A DNA stretch of 5,632 bases, from positions 1 through 5,632 of the forward strand of contig JALTUD010000354.1 in the NCBI GenBank assembly GCA_027047735.1, given 5' to 3'. Each line of letters begins with the position of its first letter. Position 1 is the first letter of the stretch. The DNA comes from Flavobacteriales bacterium (GTDB lineage Bacteria; Bacteroidota; Bacteroidia; Flavobacteriales_D; Parvicellaceae). Of the stretch, positions 5,236 to 5,632 are shown one piece after another. Made by a program: the position numbers and the translations under genes. The notes below the pieces were generated by a model. That model searched no databases. It was not told where the DNA came from and saw only the letters and a program-made list of their open reading frames with translations.

Positions 5236-5632
5236 TTGTTTTTTACAATTATTAGTTTATCTCCTCCGTAATTTTCCGTTTGAAAATCACGAACAGCAAT
5301 TTGTGGTGCTTTCAAGCCTCCGTTAAAAAATTTATCCCCGATATAAATTCTAGCCTCATCCCAAACACCTTCATCTAAAAAGTGTTGCAGAGTAGCTCTT
5401 CCCCCTTCCACCAACACCGAAAATAGTTCCCGCTCATACAACCAATTCATCATTTCTTGTAATAATTCAACAAACGGTAACTTTACATACATTAACTTCC
5501 CTTTTTGTTCTGTTTTATATTGATTAAAAACATACGTCTGCACCTCACCATTCATCACGTGATATGATTCTGAAATCTCTAATTTTTTATCAATTACCAA
5601 TCGAATAGGACTTCTCCCCAATAGTGTACGAA
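5232..5632 (-). CDS. ribD: RibD C-terminal reductase domain (partial, 5' end outside the window)
   Basis: The last 133 residues of the bifunctional riboflavin enzyme RibD. Its N-terminal half deaminates the pyrimidine intermediate; its C-terminal half, seen here, reduces the ribosyl group with NADPH. The hallmark FSVLVEGGRATLQHFLDEGVWDEARIYIG corresponds to the RibD_C pattern VEGG...L...F...G..DE.R.Y; VEGG is encoded at 5400-5411 and WDEARIY follows. Upstream, GRSPIRLVID is the usual strand near the start of the reductase domain. The frame remains open to the window edge (codons for R-T-L-L before GRSP), and the TTG at 5619-5621 is an internal Leu, not a start. The gene is thus cut by the window rather than truncated by mutation, though presence of the deaminase half cannot be confirmed here. 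It overlaps the permease gene by 4 bases. No FMN riboswitch is in view; it would lie upstream of this fragment. Confidence 0.93.
   Translation of the reverse strand, partial: RTLLGRSPIRLVIDKKLEISESYHVMNGEVQTYVFNQYKTEQKGKLMYVKLPFVELLQEMMNWLYERELFSVLVEGGRATLQHFLDEGVWDEARIYIGDKFFNGGLKAPQIAVRDFQTENYGGDKLIIVKNK

Noticed and set aside
5474..5486. GTAA-CT-TTAC inverted repeat within ribD
   Set aside because: The spacing is wrong for the Crp-type site and it lies inside coding sequence; likely chance.
5619..5621. TTG as a start for a 129-residue RibD fragment
   Set aside because: The frame stays open to the window edge and the preceding codons (R-T-L) continue the reductase domain, so this is an internal leucine of a gene cut by the window.

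Overview
The window is AT-rich and carries the marks of Bacteroidota, most likely a flavobacterium. Start codons sit in A-rich leaders with little Shine-Dalgarno signal. One promoter matches the Bacteroidota -7 consensus TAnnTTTG. The proteins (a DUF2892 protein beside a Crp/Fnr regulator, a lipoprotein multiheme cytochrome, dUTPase followed by RF2) read as flavobacterial. No genus can be assigned by eye.

Layout, left to right. Positions 1-126 hold two strong hairpins flanked by conserved-looking single-stranded sequence; this is a candidate structured RNA of the kind found between flavobacterial genes, possibly also serving as a terminator. A + strand group follows: dut (153-587, dUTPase), prfB (597-1679, release factor 2) and a Crp/Fnr-family regulator (1695-2312). 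The prfB reading frame is continuous and lacks the usual programmed frameshift. The regulator's stop codon lies inside a CRP-like palindrome (2308-2323). That palindrome sits where a class II activator should sit relative to a -7 box (2345-2352) serving a small cysteine-rich DUF2892 membrane protein (2385-2609). Two hairpins (2592-2630, 2656-2695) end that unit. A second, degenerate palindrome of the same architecture (2717-2732) precedes a five-haem c-type cytochrome lipoprotein (2786-3979), whose stop codon directly abuts the start of a Nudix hydrolase (3980-4375).

The right end is on the - strand. The C-terminal reductase part of RibD enters from beyond the window (5232-5632) and overlaps by ATGA the start of an EamA/DMT-type ten-helix permease (4372-5235). 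The permease gene converges on the Nudix gene with a 4-base overlap.

How the genes may work together: dut and prfB are housekeeping. The regulator, its operator, the DUF2892 gene and perhaps the cytochrome form a plausible small redox or respiratory regulon; this is inferred from site geometry and helix residues, not shown. The ribD-permease coupling suggests a flavin-related or flavin-precursor transporter. No mobile element, CRISPR array, tRNA, rRNA or phage gene is visible. No gap between genes exceeds 152 bases.
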